Below, one piece after another: positions 36,066 through 44,399 of a stretch of DNA of 64,000 bases. A model generated the notes under the pieces. It saw only the letters and a program-made list of their open reading frames with translations. It had not been told where the DNA came from and ran no database searches. A program made the position numbers and the translations under genes. Each line of letters opens with the position of its first letter. Position 1 is the first letter of the stretch. The stretch comes from JAEUIV01 sp033763795. GTDB taxonomy: Bacteria > Planctomycetota > Phycisphaerae > Phycisphaerales > UBA1924. Location of the stretch: NCBI GenBank assembly GCA_033763795.1, contig JANRJV010000061.1, positions 1 to 64,000 on the forward strand, given 5' to 3'.

Positions 36066-36455
36066 TCAGTCTAGCCCCTGTGAAGTTCGTAGGTCGGCCT
36101 CCGGGGCAGGGGATTCGGGCGTGGCGAGCGGGTCGGGCCGCTCGGCGACCCACCGGACCCACCGATCCACGGCCTCCCGGCGGGCCGGCTCGGGGTCGTC
36201 GTACCGATAATCCAGCGTCTGCCCGGTAGTCCGTTCGAGGGCGCGGATGGCGAACATGCGGTCGGCGGGGTCCTCGCTCTCCAGTTGGGAGATGAGCGCG
36301 GGGACGCTTGTGGGGTCCTGGGTCCGGGCGGCCCGGGCGATCGCGAGCGTCCGCTCCTGAGGGTCCGGCGATCGGAAGTCCGCCCTTTGCGCGGGGAGAG
36401 AGCACCCCCCGAGGCCGAGCGTGACTGCGGCGAACCAAGGTCGCATCCGGAGCAT
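36066..36455 (-). CDS. Small HEAT-like lipoprotein
   Basis: A 129-residue protein. A short hydrophobic N-terminus ends with LGLGGC, a lipobox, followed by one or two HEAT-like helical pairs (PQERTLAIARAARTQDPTSVPALISQLESEDPADRMFAIRALERTTG) and WVRWVAERPDP. Known relatives in planctomycetes are short HEAT lipoproteins of unknown function. ATG 36455 is chosen; M4 at 36446 is possible. Head-to-head with guaA, whose start lies 50 bp away. Confidence 0.68.
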   Translation of the reverse strand: MLRMRPWFAAVTLGLGGCSLPAQRADFRSPDPQERTLAIARAARTQDPTSVPALISQLESEDPADRMFAIRALERTTGQTLDYRYDDPEPARREAVDRWVRWVAERPDPLATPESPAPEADLRTSQGLD

Positions 36456-36504
36456 GATAAGCAGTCCGCGCGGGCCTGCCCGGGAGGCACTACCCTTCGC
36501 CTCA

Positions 36505-38091
36505 ATGTCCGACCCCACCCCGGTCTCCGGCGATCGCCATCCTGAAGCGCCCCAGGGCGAAGTGGTTCTGGTGCTCGACTTCGGCAGCCAGACGGCCCAG
36601 CTCATCGCCCGCCGCGTGCGCGAGGCGGGGGTGTATTCGCTGCTGGTGCGCCCCGACGCGTCGCCGGAAGAGCTCGCGCGGTTCAAGCCGCGGGGCATCA
36701 TTCTCTCGGGCGGTCCGGCGAGCGTGTACGAGCGGGGCGCGCCGCGCTGCGACCCGCGCATCTTCGAGATGGGCGTGCCCGTGCTTGGGGTGTGCTACGG
36801 CATGCAGCTCGCGTGCCAGATCCTGGGGTCGCACGTGGCGCCGTCCCCCGCGCGCGAGTTCGGCCGGGCGCAGATCCACATCACGGACGGTAGCGACCTG
36901 CTCGCCGCGGTTCCGGAGCACACCACGGTCTGGATGTCGCACGGGGATCAGGTCAGCGACGTCGAGAAATCGTTCGTGACGCTGGCGTCGACGCCGACGT
37001 GCCCGCACGCGGCCGTGCGCCATCGGTCGCTGCCCTTCTACGGCGTGCAGTTCCATCCCGAGGTGACGCACACGCCGCACGGGACGGAGATCCTGCGGAA
37101 CTTCGTGCTCAACATCTGCGGCTGCGGCGGTGCGTGGACCATGGCCGACGTCCTGCAGGACCAGATCCGCCGGGTCAGGGCCGCCGTGGGCGATGCGCGC
37201 GTGATCTGCGGGCTTTCGGGGGGCGTGGACTCGGCGGTCTGCGCGGCGCTGCTCCACCGGGCGATCGGGGCGCAGCTCACGTGCGTCTTCGTGGACAACG
37301 GTCTGCTCCGCAAGAACGAGCGGGCGCTGGTGGAGACGACGTTCCGCGGGCACTTCGACATCGACCTCCGCGTCGCGGACGCGGAGCGCGAGTTCTTGAG
37401 CGATCTCGCCGGCGTGACGGACCCCCAGGAGAAGCGCCGGCGCATCGGCCACCGCTTCATCGAAGTCTTCCGGCGGGCGGCGGCCGAGATCCGCGACGCC
37501 GACTTTCTCGCCCAGGGAACGCTCTATCCCGACGTCATCGAGAGCGGGCACGGGCACGCGGGCACCGCGGCGGGGATCAAGCTGCATCACAACGTGGGCG
37601 GCCTGCCCAAGGACCTGGGGTTCAAGCTGGTCGAGCCGCTGCGCGAACTCTTCAAGGACGAGGTGCGCAAGCTGGGACAGGTGCTGGGGCTTCCCGATCA
37701 GATCGTGTGGCGGCATCCCTTCCCCGGCCCCGGGCTGGCCGTGCGCGTGCTGGGTGAGGTCACGCGGGAGAAGCTGGACGTGCTCCGCGACTGCGACGAG
37801 ATCCTGCTCGAGGAGATCGTCTCGGCGGACCTCTACCGGCGGACGAGCCAGGTGTTCGCGGTGCTGCTACCGGTCCGGAGCGTCGGGGTCATGGGCGACG
37901 GTCGGACGTACGACTCGACCGTTGCGATCCGCTCCGTCGACACGCAGGACTTCATGACGGCCGACTGGAGCCGCCTTCCGTACGACCTGCTGGCGCGGAT
38001 CTCCAACCGGATCATCAACGAGGTCCGGGGCGTCAACCGCGTCGTCTACGACATCTCGAGCAAGCCGCCGGCCACGATCGAGTGGGAATGA
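36505..38091 (+). CDS. guaA: GMP synthase (glutamine-hydrolysing)
   Basis: Converts XMP to GMP with glutamine and ATP. A 528-residue protein. The class I amidotransferase domain has C97 in GVCYGMQ and His/Glu in GVQFHPEVTH. The ATP pyrophosphatase domain has the P-loop GLSGGVDSAV, and the C-terminal dimerisation domain is HPFPGPGLAVRVLGE ... KPPATIEWE, the canonical ending. Start ATG 36505 is chosen because the preceding in-frame codons overlap the divergent lipoprotein and lack family similarity. Confidence 0.97.
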   Translation: MSDPTPVSGDRHPEAPQGEVVLVLDFGSQTAQLIARRVREAGVYSLLVRPDASPEELARFKPRGIILSGGPASVYERGAPRCDPRIFEMGVPVLGVCYGMQLACQILGSHVAPSPAREFGRAQIHITDGSDLLAAVPEHTTVWMSHGDQVSDVEKSFVTLASTPTCPHAAVRHRSLPFYGVQFHPEVTHTPHGTEILRNFVLNICGCGGAWTMADVLQDQIRRVRAAVGDARVICGLSGGVDSAVCAALLHRAIGAQLTCVFVDNGLLRKNERALVETTFRGHFDIDLRVADAEREFLSDLAGVTDPQEKRRRIGHRFIEVFRRAAAEIRDADFLAQGTLYPDVIESGHGHAGTAAGIKLHHNVGGLPKDLGFKLVEPLRELFKDEVRKLGQVLGLPDQIVWRHPFPGPGLAVRVLGEVTREKLDVLRDCDEILLEEIVSADLYRRTSQVFAVLLPVRSVGVMGDGRTYDSTVAIRSVDTQDFMTADWSRLPYDLLARISNRIINEVRGVNRVVYDISSKPPATIEWE

Positions 38092-38130
38092 CCGGGGCGG
38101 GGGGCCGTCCTTAAGCGCGGGGCGCAGCAG

Positions 38131-38162
38131 AAACGAAAAACGCCGCGGGCGGCCGCGGCGTT
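38131..38162 (-). terminator. Intrinsic terminator of the PQQ-type dehydrogenase gene
   Basis: Arms AACGCCGCGG and CCGCGGCGTT (10 bp, perfect) flank a 4-base loop at 38149-38152. On the minus strand the stem runs into TTTTTCGTTT. It lies 30 bases after the stop at 38192. It could also serve guaA from the other side, but there the U-tract is absent. Confidence 0.85.
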
Positions 38163-38191
38163 GCTCGGAGTCTCGGGTTGACGTTGCCTGA

Positions 38192-39919
38192 TCAGTTCGG
38201 GCAGTTGGTCGCGAAGGCGCCGAGAACGGCGGTGACGTCGCCGAAGTTCACGATGCCATTGTGATCGGCGTCGCCCTCGCCCAGGATGCACAGGCCGTAG
38301 TTCGTGTTGAAGGCGCCGAGCACGGAGGTGATGTCGGAGAAGTTGCGGACGCCGTCGTTGTTGGCGTCGCCCGTGCACGCTTCGCAGACGTCCAGCACGA
38401 GATTCGCGTTGCAGTCGGCGTTCACGTCCGCGGCGATCTGGCAGGAGTCGAGCTGCTGGTTGTTGTCGCAGTCGAGGGCCGGGTTGGAAGTGATCTCGCA
38501 GGAGTCCAGCAGCGTGTTGCTGTCGCAGTCGAGGCCGGCGTTGCCAGCGATCTCGCAGGAGTCCAGCTGAGAGTTGTTGTTGCAGTCAGCGACCAGGCCC
38601 AGCGCCAGCTCGCCGCAGTCGGCGACGTTGTTGTTGTTGCAGTCCAGATCGGGGTTGCCCTGGGGGACGATGCGGAAGATCTCGCCGGCGCTGGTGCTGT
38701 GACGGACGATGTACAGCTCGCCGAAGGCGTCCTCGCCGAAGGAGGCGATGGACGAGATCGATCCGCCGCCGATGGGCGGGCTCAGGTCGGTGGTGCGGTT
38801 CACTTCCGCGCCGGTCGGGGCGGCGTTCGCGCTGGCGCCGGACCTGCTCCAGACGCTGGCAAAGCCGAAGTCGGCGTAGAAGTAGTGACCCTGGATCGCG
38901 GGGATCGCGCAGCCGCGGTAGACGTAGCCGCCGGTGACCGAGATGCCCGCGCTGCGCGGGTAGACGTGGAACGGGAAGGTCACGTTGGTGGGGAGCGGGC
39001 TGCACGTGCCGGTCGAATTGAAGACGACGTTGCCCTCGTAGCAGCGCCAGCCGTAGTTCTGTCCACCCGCGGAGTTGGCGGGCTGGAAGTTGAGCTCTTC
39101 CCACGCGCTCTGGCCGACGTCCGCGATGTACAGGGCGCCGGTGGCGCGGTCGAAGCTGGAGCGCCAGGCGTTGCGGAGGCCGTAGGCCCAGATCTCGTCG
39201 AGCCCGGTGATGCCCACGAAGGGGTTGGTGGGCGGATTGGTGTAGGGGGCGTTGGCCGAACCGATCACGCCGTCGTCGTCATCGTTGCCGGGAGTGTTGT
39301 CGGCGCCGTCGACGTCGATGCGGAGCATCTTGCCGAGGAGGGTGTTGAGGTTCTGGCCGGCCTGGTTCGGATCTCCGCCGCTGCCGCCGTCGCCCGTGGA
39401 GATGTACAGAAAGCCCTGGGTGTCGTTCGGGGCGAAGGCCATCCAGCCGCCGTTGTGGTTGGAGAACGGATCGGCCATGTTGAGCACGATGGTCGCGGAG
39501 CCGGGGTTTCCGACGCCCGGGATTGACCGCTGGTAGCGGGCGACGACCTGCGTGCCCGAGGTCGAGGTGTAGTACACGAAGAAGTAACCGTTCTGCTCGT
39601 AGCCGGGGTGGAACGCGAGGCCGAGCAGGCCGCGCTCATCGTTGACCGTCGAGACGTCGAGAACGACGGGGTTGAGATCGATGAACGTCGTGATCGCGTT
39701 GGTGCGCAGGTCGAGGCGGCGGATCAGCCCCTGCTTCTGCAGGAAATAGATGTAGTACGGCTCGCCCGGGGCGTGCGTGACATACAGGGGCAGCGGGAGC
39801 CCCGAGGCGATGCGGACGGTGTCGAGCGTCTGCGCAGAGGCGGTGTCGGCCGAGACCGCCGTGAGCATGGCGGCGGAAGCGGCGACGGTGAGAAGGCGGG
39901 TGGCGGCGCGGCGATTCAT
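38192..39919 (-). CDS. Secreted PQQ-type sugar/sorbosone dehydrogenase-like protein with dockerin-like tail
   Basis: A 575-residue protein with a signal peptide (LLTVAASAAMLTAVSADTASAQ). Residues ~30-385 form a glucose/sorbosone dehydrogenase beta-propeller (RGLLGLAFHPGYEQNGYFFVYYT, LLGKMLRIDVDG, EIWAYGLRNAWRSSFDRATGALYIADVGQ, WEELNF, GGYVYRG). Then five 19-residue Cys/Asn-rich repeats (about 400-500) lead to two dockerin-like calcium repeats (GDANNDGVRNFSDITSVLGAF, GDADHNGIVNFGDVTAVLGAF). It probably oxidises sugars at the surface with PQQ. GGAGGG lies 8 bases before ATG 39919. Confidence 0.88.
   Translation of the reverse strand: MNRRAATRLLTVAASAAMLTAVSADTASAQTLDTVRIASGLPLPLYVTHAPGEPYYIYFLQKQGLIRRLDLRTNAITTFIDLNPVVLDVSTVNDERGLLGLAFHPGYEQNGYFFVYYTSTSGTQVVARYQRSIPGVGNPGSATIVLNMADPFSNHNGGWMAFAPNDTQGFLYISTGDGGSGGDPNQAGQNLNTLLGKMLRIDVDGADNTPGNDDDDGVIGSANAPYTNPPTNPFVGITGLDEIWAYGLRNAWRSSFDRATGALYIADVGQSAWEELNFQPANSAGGQNYGWRCYEGNVVFNSTGTCSPLPTNVTFPFHVYPRSAGISVTGGYVYRGCAIPAIQGHYFYADFGFASVWSRSGASANAAPTGAEVNRTTDLSPPIGGGSISSIASFGEDAFGELYIVRHSTSAGEIFRIVPQGNPDLDCNNNNVADCGELALGLVADCNNNSQLDSCEIAGNAGLDCDSNTLLDSCEITSNPALDCDNNQQLDSCQIAADVNADCNANLVLDVCEACTGDANNDGVRNFSDITSVLGAFNTNYGLCILGEGDADHNGIVNFGDVTAVLGAFATNCPN
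38372..38646 (-). repeat. Tandem 19-residue DCNxN...DSCEI repeats within the dehydrogenase gene
   Basis: Five consecutive 57-bp units encode D-C-[ND]-x-N-x(3)-D-x-C-[EQ]-[IL]-x(7). The three middle units are the most alike (LDSCEIAGN, LDSCEITSN, LDSCQIAAD). The spacing of Asp/Asn suggests calcium binding as in thrombospondin type 3-like repeats, and paired Cys may form disulfides. Similar Cys-Asn repeats are frequent in planctomycete exported proteins. Confidence 0.75.
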
Positions 39920-40012
39920 CAACGAGACCCTCCGAAGAGATGATTTTCGTGCGTGGACCGGGACTCTCTCTGCCAATGTCGGGTCGCCGCGGGTTCTTGG
40001 GCGGTCGACCTG

Positions 40013-40048
40013 TAAAACGTCGCCGGAGGCGAAAAGCCCCCGGCGACG
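40013..40048 (-). terminator. Intrinsic terminator after the dockerin protein gene at 40114
   Basis: Arms CGTCGCCGG (40018-40026) and CCGGCGACG (40040-40048) are perfectly complementary, with an inner GGC/GCC pair around GAAAA. On the minus strand the stem ends in TTTTA. It lies 65 bases after the stop codon. Confidence 0.8.
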
Positions 40049-40113
40049 CGGTTGAACAAAGTGATCGGGCCGAGCACATCCACCGCGCGCGGCGGACTTC
40101 AGCCCGCGATCAA

Positions 40114-41700
40114 TCAGCAGGGCACCTGCCACGCGCCGAGCGTGGCGGTGACGTCGCCGAAGTCGACATCGCCGTCGTTGTCAGCGTCGCCGCGGCCCGC
40201 GCTGCCGGGCACGTAGGTGGCGCCGAAGCGACCGAGGATCTCGGAGATGTCGGCGAAGTCGCGGTCGAAGTCGCCGTCCGCGTCGCCCATGCAATGCGGG
40301 GGCGGGGGCGGGGCGGAGGGTGTGTCGGTGAGGCCGCTGACCGTGCCGGGCGTGCCGGTGCGGAAGAGGCCCAGGGTGGCGAGGCCGTCGACCGGGGGCC
40401 GATCAGCGGTGAACCAGAAGTTGAACATCATGCTCCAGCGGATGGGGTTGCTGGGAGCGGCGTCGCCGACCGGAGCGGTCGCCCAGGTGACGTCGGTGCT
40501 GTTGCGCACGCCGGTCCAGGGGCTGTTGTCGATGGCCTTGCCGTTGGTGCGGACGCCGCCGGACACCGTGCTCCAGGCGAAGGGCTCGTCGTAGTGACGG
40601 ACGCCGGAGAACCCGATGTTCGTGACGGTGACGCCCTCGGGAACGGGGATCTTGAACTCGCCGATCTGGCGGTCCATGTCGATGTTGTAGACGGCGTACT
40701 CGTACTGATACTGGCCGTTGCCGAGGTTGAAGACCTTGCTGACGATGACGGCGCGGCCGTCGGGCGACGCGGGGCCGGGGGCGGGCTCGCCGGGACGCGG
40801 AGCGTTCGCGGCGCTCCACTGCTCGACGATCGGGAACTGCTGCGCCACCAGGGTCTGGCGGGCGCCGGTCCAGGCGTCGAGGGCCATGCCGGAGTTCTCG
40901 TCGGAGGTCGAGCCGGTGGAGGTGAACGTCCAGCCGGTGTTCGCGGGGTTGGCGGTGTTCGTGGGGGCGTAGCTGGAGATGGGCTTCCAGCCGTGGCTGT
41001 TGATGGCGTCAACGTCGTCGATCGCGTTGTAGTAGGCCTCGTAGTACAGGTTGTACGTGACGCCCGGAGGAGCTATCAGGTCCTGCTCGCGGACCTGGAG
41101 GCGCTTGTTCACATTGCTGGTGGCGGCGTTGTAGAAGCGCGAGCCTGTGGGGCTCCAGCCGCTCGTCCAGGGGTTGATCTCGAAGCGGGGGCCGAGCTCG
41201 CCCTGGTTGGCGTTGAGGCCGGCGCCGTAGGTGTCGGTGCAGCCCACGCCGAGGAAGGTGCCGTTGGTGGAACGGCAGTTGCCGCCGAGGTAGGGGTGCG
41301 GGCCGCACTGGGTGTTCGAGAGGGCGAAGAAGGCGTGTTTCGGCCAGTTCATGCCGATCTGCTCGAGACGGTCGACCGGGACGCCGCCGACCTGCCAGGT
41401 CGACTTGCGATACATGTTCAGAGCGATGAAGGGGTGCTCAGGATTGGGCTGGTCGAACCAGCGGGAGTTGACGGTGCCGATGTTCCAGCTGGTGGTCGCC
41501 GCGGCGAGACCGAGCTGACCGTTGGGGTAGCTGCCGGTGCGGCCGAACACCGCGAGGCCGTAGAGCTGGCAGATGGTGATATCCGGACCCCACGGACCCG
41601 GGCCCGGCGGGAACGGGCCACCCGCGATCGCGGAACCGGCGACGGACGTCAGGGCGAGCACACCCACGCCAATGGTCTTCTTCATCTCGAAGCACTGCAT
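40114..41700 (-). CDS. Secreted protein of unknown function with dockerin-like C-terminus
   Basis: A 528-residue protein with a signal peptide (MKKTIGVGVLALTSVAGSAIAGG). The large middle (40-440) has no family I recognise. It is rich in aromatic, Asn and Gly residues with beta-like stretches (YQYEYAVYNIDMDRQIGEFKIPVPEGVTV), compatible with an extracellular beta-sandwich. The tail holds two dockerin-like repeats (GDADGDFDRDFADISEILGRF, GDADNDGDVDFGDVTATLGAW). AGAGGAG lies 7 bases before ATG 41700; M6 could also start it. Confidence 0.8.
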   Translation of the reverse strand: MQCFEMKKTIGVGVLALTSVAGSAIAGGPFPPGPGPWGPDITICQLYGLAVFGRTGSYPNGQLGLAAATTSWNIGTVNSRWFDQPNPEHPFIALNMYRKSTWQVGGVPVDRLEQIGMNWPKHAFFALSNTQCGPHPYLGGNCRSTNGTFLGVGCTDTYGAGLNANQGELGPRFEINPWTSGWSPTGSRFYNAATSNVNKRLQVREQDLIAPPGVTYNLYYEAYYNAIDDVDAINSHGWKPISSYAPTNTANPANTGWTFTSTGSTSDENSGMALDAWTGARQTLVAQQFPIVEQWSAANAPRPGEPAPGPASPDGRAVIVSKVFNLGNGQYQYEYAVYNIDMDRQIGEFKIPVPEGVTVTNIGFSGVRHYDEPFAWSTVSGGVRTNGKAIDNSPWTGVRNSTDVTWATAPVGDAAPSNPIRWSMMFNFWFTADRPPVDGLATLGLFRTGTPGTVSGLTDTPSAPPPPPHCMGDADGDFDRDFADISEILGRFGATYVPGSAGRGDADNDGDVDFGDVTATLGAWQVPC

Positions 41701-42152
41701 TCAGAGGCTCCTCTTTTGCCAGAGCAACTGCCCGGCACCGCCGGGCTCCGATCAACCGATCCGCGATCCGAACACTCGCCGCTTCCGCGGCACATTCTGC
41801 AGCTTGCCGCCCCGTTGTATGCGGTTCTGGGCCGTTCGAAACGGAATACTCGGACGGCCCGCAAAGCATGAAGTTTCATCTCGAATTGAAAGATATCTCG
41901 GTCTCTCTCCCGTTCACTCTCCCGCGACCGACGCCCGAAAACCCCATCAGACACGGAGAACATCGGCGAAAAGCGCGCGGACTGCCCACATGGCAGCTTT
42001 CAGAGTACCCCACGCTCTACGCACCCTCAAATGCCTTTCCGCACGATTTGGTTCCCATTTTCGACCGGCGTACCGTACGGATGTCGAAACTGCTATGCGC
42101 CATGCGCATAGCAATGTGAAGTTTTCCATGCCTACCATCCGCTCGGGCCGTC
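41701..42152. other. Divergent regulatory region between dockerin protein and polyferredoxin genes
   Basis: About 450 bases without a credible ORF and visibly less GC-rich than the flanks. It holds a hairpin with arms GGGCCGT/ACGGCCC at 41829-41860 and the strong dyad at 42091-42113, described separately. Promoters for both divergent genes are expected here. Confidence 0.5.
42091..42113. promoter_or_regulatory. Perfect 10-bp-arm inverted repeat, likely operator
   Basis: Arm TGCTATGCGC (42091-42100), spacer CAT, arm GCGCATAGCA (42104-42113). It sits 39 bases before the ATG at 42153, where a regulator could control the polyferredoxin gene. There is no T-run, so a terminator is unlikely. Confidence 0.6.
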
Positions 42153-44348
42153 ATGGGTAGCATCCGTAACCGACGCCGCGGCCCATCCGAGGACCGCGTG
42201 CACTGCTCCCCGTCTTCCCAGCTTGCCCAGAAATCACCGCCGCGCACCGTCGGGCTGACCGTTCTGGGATCCGGCGAGACGTCCAAGCGGCCACGCGTCT
42301 CGAAGAACGGACCTCGGCGGGCGGTCGTCCTCCTCACGGTCCACGCGCTCTTTGCCCTTCATCTGGCTCACTGGTTCGCGGCTGGTGAGACGGTGTCTCC
42401 GGTCGAGCCGTCGGAATCGATGAAGACGCTCGAGCTCGGGCAGCTCAACGCGGGGGCGATCTTCTTCGCGGTCGCGATCCTGGCGACGCTGGTCTTCGGC
42501 CGGTTCTTCTGCGGCTGGGGTTGCCACATCGTCGCGCTGCAGGACCTTTGCGGATGGATCATGAAGAAGCTGGGCGTCCGGCCCAAGCCCTTCCGGTCGC
42601 GCATCCTGGTGTTCATCCCGCTGGTGCTGGCGCTGTACATGTTCGTGTGGCCCACGCTGAAGCGAACGGTGATCGCGCCAGCCCTGCGCGGTGTGTGGCC
42701 GACGATCGACGTGGACTTGCGGATCGCACCCTTTCCCGAGCAGGGGTTCTCGAATCATCTGATGACGGAGGGATTCTGGGACAGCTTCGCGGGGCCGATC
42801 ATGGCTGTGCCGTTCCTGTTGGTGTGCGGCTTCGCAACGGTGTACTTCCTGGGCGCGAAGGGGTTCTGCACGTACGGATGCCCCTACGGCGGGATCTTCG
42901 GGCCCGTCGACCTCATCTCGCCCGGCAAGATCGTCGTCGACCAGAACGCCTGCCACCAGTGCGGGCATTGCACTGCGGTGTGCACCTCCAACGTGCGGGT
43001 GCACGAGGAGATCCGGTCGTTCGGGATGGTCGTTGACCCGGGGTGCATGAAGTGCCTCGACTGCGTCAGCGTCTGCCCGAACGGAGCGCTGTCGTTCTCG
43101 TTCGCGAGGCCCAGTGTGCTGAAGGGAACGCCGCGCGGCCGTGCGCCCAAGCGCGTCTACGACACGACGCTGACGGAGGACGGGCTGCTCGCCTTGACGT
43201 TCGCGGCGGTGTTCTTCGCGTTCCGCAGCGCGTACGACGCGATCCCGATGCTGATGGCGGTGGGGATCGCCGGCTGCGTGACGTTCCTCGCGTGGAAGCT
43301 GATCCGGGTGTGCCGAGATCGCGACGTGCGTTTCTCGGCGTGGCAGTTCAAGCGCAGCGGACGGCTGACGCGCGGCGGCGGCGGGTTCGTGCTCGTGATG
43401 CTCGCCGTCGCGGCGGCCACGGCTCATACGGGGTTCGTGAATTACCACGCGTGGCGCGCCGACCTGGCGTACCGGCGGCTTGCGCTCTCGAAGGCGGAGT
43501 TTCTGGGCCCGCATCCTCGGGTGCTGGACGAGCGCCAGCGCGAAGCGGCGCAGCGGGCGCTCGCGAGGTATGACCTGGTCCGCGGCGCGGCCGAGGGCGG
43601 CGTCGCGCTGCTCACGACGCTCCCCAATACGCTCCGAGCCGGGCTCCTGGCCCTCGCGCTCGGGGAGACCGAGCGTGCGACTGGGGAGTTGCGGACAGCG
43701 CTCGCGCGCTTCGGCCCGGACGATGAGCTGGCGGCGGACCTGTCGCGTCTGCTGATCGCGCAAGGTCGGTCAGCGGAGGCCGAGGCGGTGCTGGAAGAGG
43801 CGCTGCGGGGCCGGCCCGAGTTCTGGTCTTCGCGCGAGCAACTGGCGATGCTGCGTGTGTCGTCGGGGCGAGCGCAGCTCGCGCTGGAAGAAGCCCAGCG
43901 GGCGCTGGAGGCGCTGCCCGCCGAGCGCTTCACGAGGACCGCGCACGCGCGCACGCTACTGACGCTGGCCCGGATCTACTCCGCGATGCAGCGGCCCGGC
44001 GACGCACTGGCGGCCCTTCGGAGGGCGGTCGAAACGCGCCCTGAAGATCCTGTGCTGCGGGAAAATCTCGCCGCGGCTGTGTTCGGCATCACGGGCGACC
44101 TCGCGGGCGCGATCGAGGAGCAGCGCCGCGCGGCCGACCTTGATCCGACCGCGACCGAGCGCCGCGTGCAGCTGGGTCTGCTGCTGCTGCAGGCGGGCAA
44201 GCCCGCCGAAGCGCTCGAAGAGTTCGAGCGTGCCCTCGCCCGCGACCCCTTGGACTCCTCGCGCCGGGCGCAACTGTCTGACACGCTGGAACGGGCCGGC
44301 CTGACGGCCGAGGCGACGCGGCTTCGAACGCCGGTGCCGGAGCGCTAG
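42153..44348 (+). CDS. NapH/NosR-like membrane polyferredoxin fused to TPR domain
   Basis: A 731-residue protein. The N-terminal half is a polytopic 4Fe-4S protein of the NapH/CcoG/NosR type: membrane helices with FGRFFCGWGCHIVALQDLCGW and FCTYGCPYGGIFGPVDLI, then two [4Fe-4S] sites (C267/270/273/277 and C298/301/304/308). Further helices lie around 345-440. From about residue 470 onward there are TPR-like units (LSRLLIAQGRSAEAEAVLEEAL, LARIYSAMQRPGDALAALRRAVETRP, LGLLLLQAGKPAEALEEFERALARDP). It likely moves electrons across the membrane; the TPR part may dock a partner. No strong ribosome site precedes ATG 42153. Confidence 0.82.
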   Translation: MGSIRNRRRGPSEDRVHCSPSSQLAQKSPPRTVGLTVLGSGETSKRPRVSKNGPRRAVVLLTVHALFALHLAHWFAAGETVSPVEPSESMKTLELGQLNAGAIFFAVAILATLVFGRFFCGWGCHIVALQDLCGWIMKKLGVRPKPFRSRILVFIPLVLALYMFVWPTLKRTVIAPALRGVWPTIDVDLRIAPFPEQGFSNHLMTEGFWDSFAGPIMAVPFLLVCGFATVYFLGAKGFCTYGCPYGGIFGPVDLISPGKIVVDQNACHQCGHCTAVCTSNVRVHEEIRSFGMVVDPGCMKCLDCVSVCPNGALSFSFARPSVLKGTPRGRAPKRVYDTTLTEDGLLALTFAAVFFAFRSAYDAIPMLMAVGIAGCVTFLAWKLIRVCRDRDVRFSAWQFKRSGRLTRGGGGFVLVMLAVAAATAHTGFVNYHAWRADLAYRRLALSKAEFLGPHPRVLDERQREAAQRALARYDLVRGAAEGGVALLTTLPNTLRAGLLALALGETERATGELRTALARFGPDDELAADLSRLLIAQGRSAEAEAVLEEALRGRPEFWSSREQLAMLRVSSGRAQLALEEAQRALEALPAERFTRTAHARTLLTLARIYSAMQRPGDALAALRRAVETRPEDPVLRENLAAAVFGITGDLAGAIEEQRRAADLDPTATERRVQLGLLLLQAGKPAEALEEFERALARDPLDSSRRAQLSDTLERAGLTAEATRLRTPVPER

Positions 44349-44399
44349 TCCCGCGCTGCGCTCATCCCGAGAACTGCCGGGCGAGGGGCCGCGCTCCGG

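Noticed and set aside
41829..41860. GGGCCGT/ACGGCCC inverted repeat with an 18-base loop considered as a terminator
   Set aside because: Long loop, no T-run on either strand, and it lies upstream of both divergent genes.
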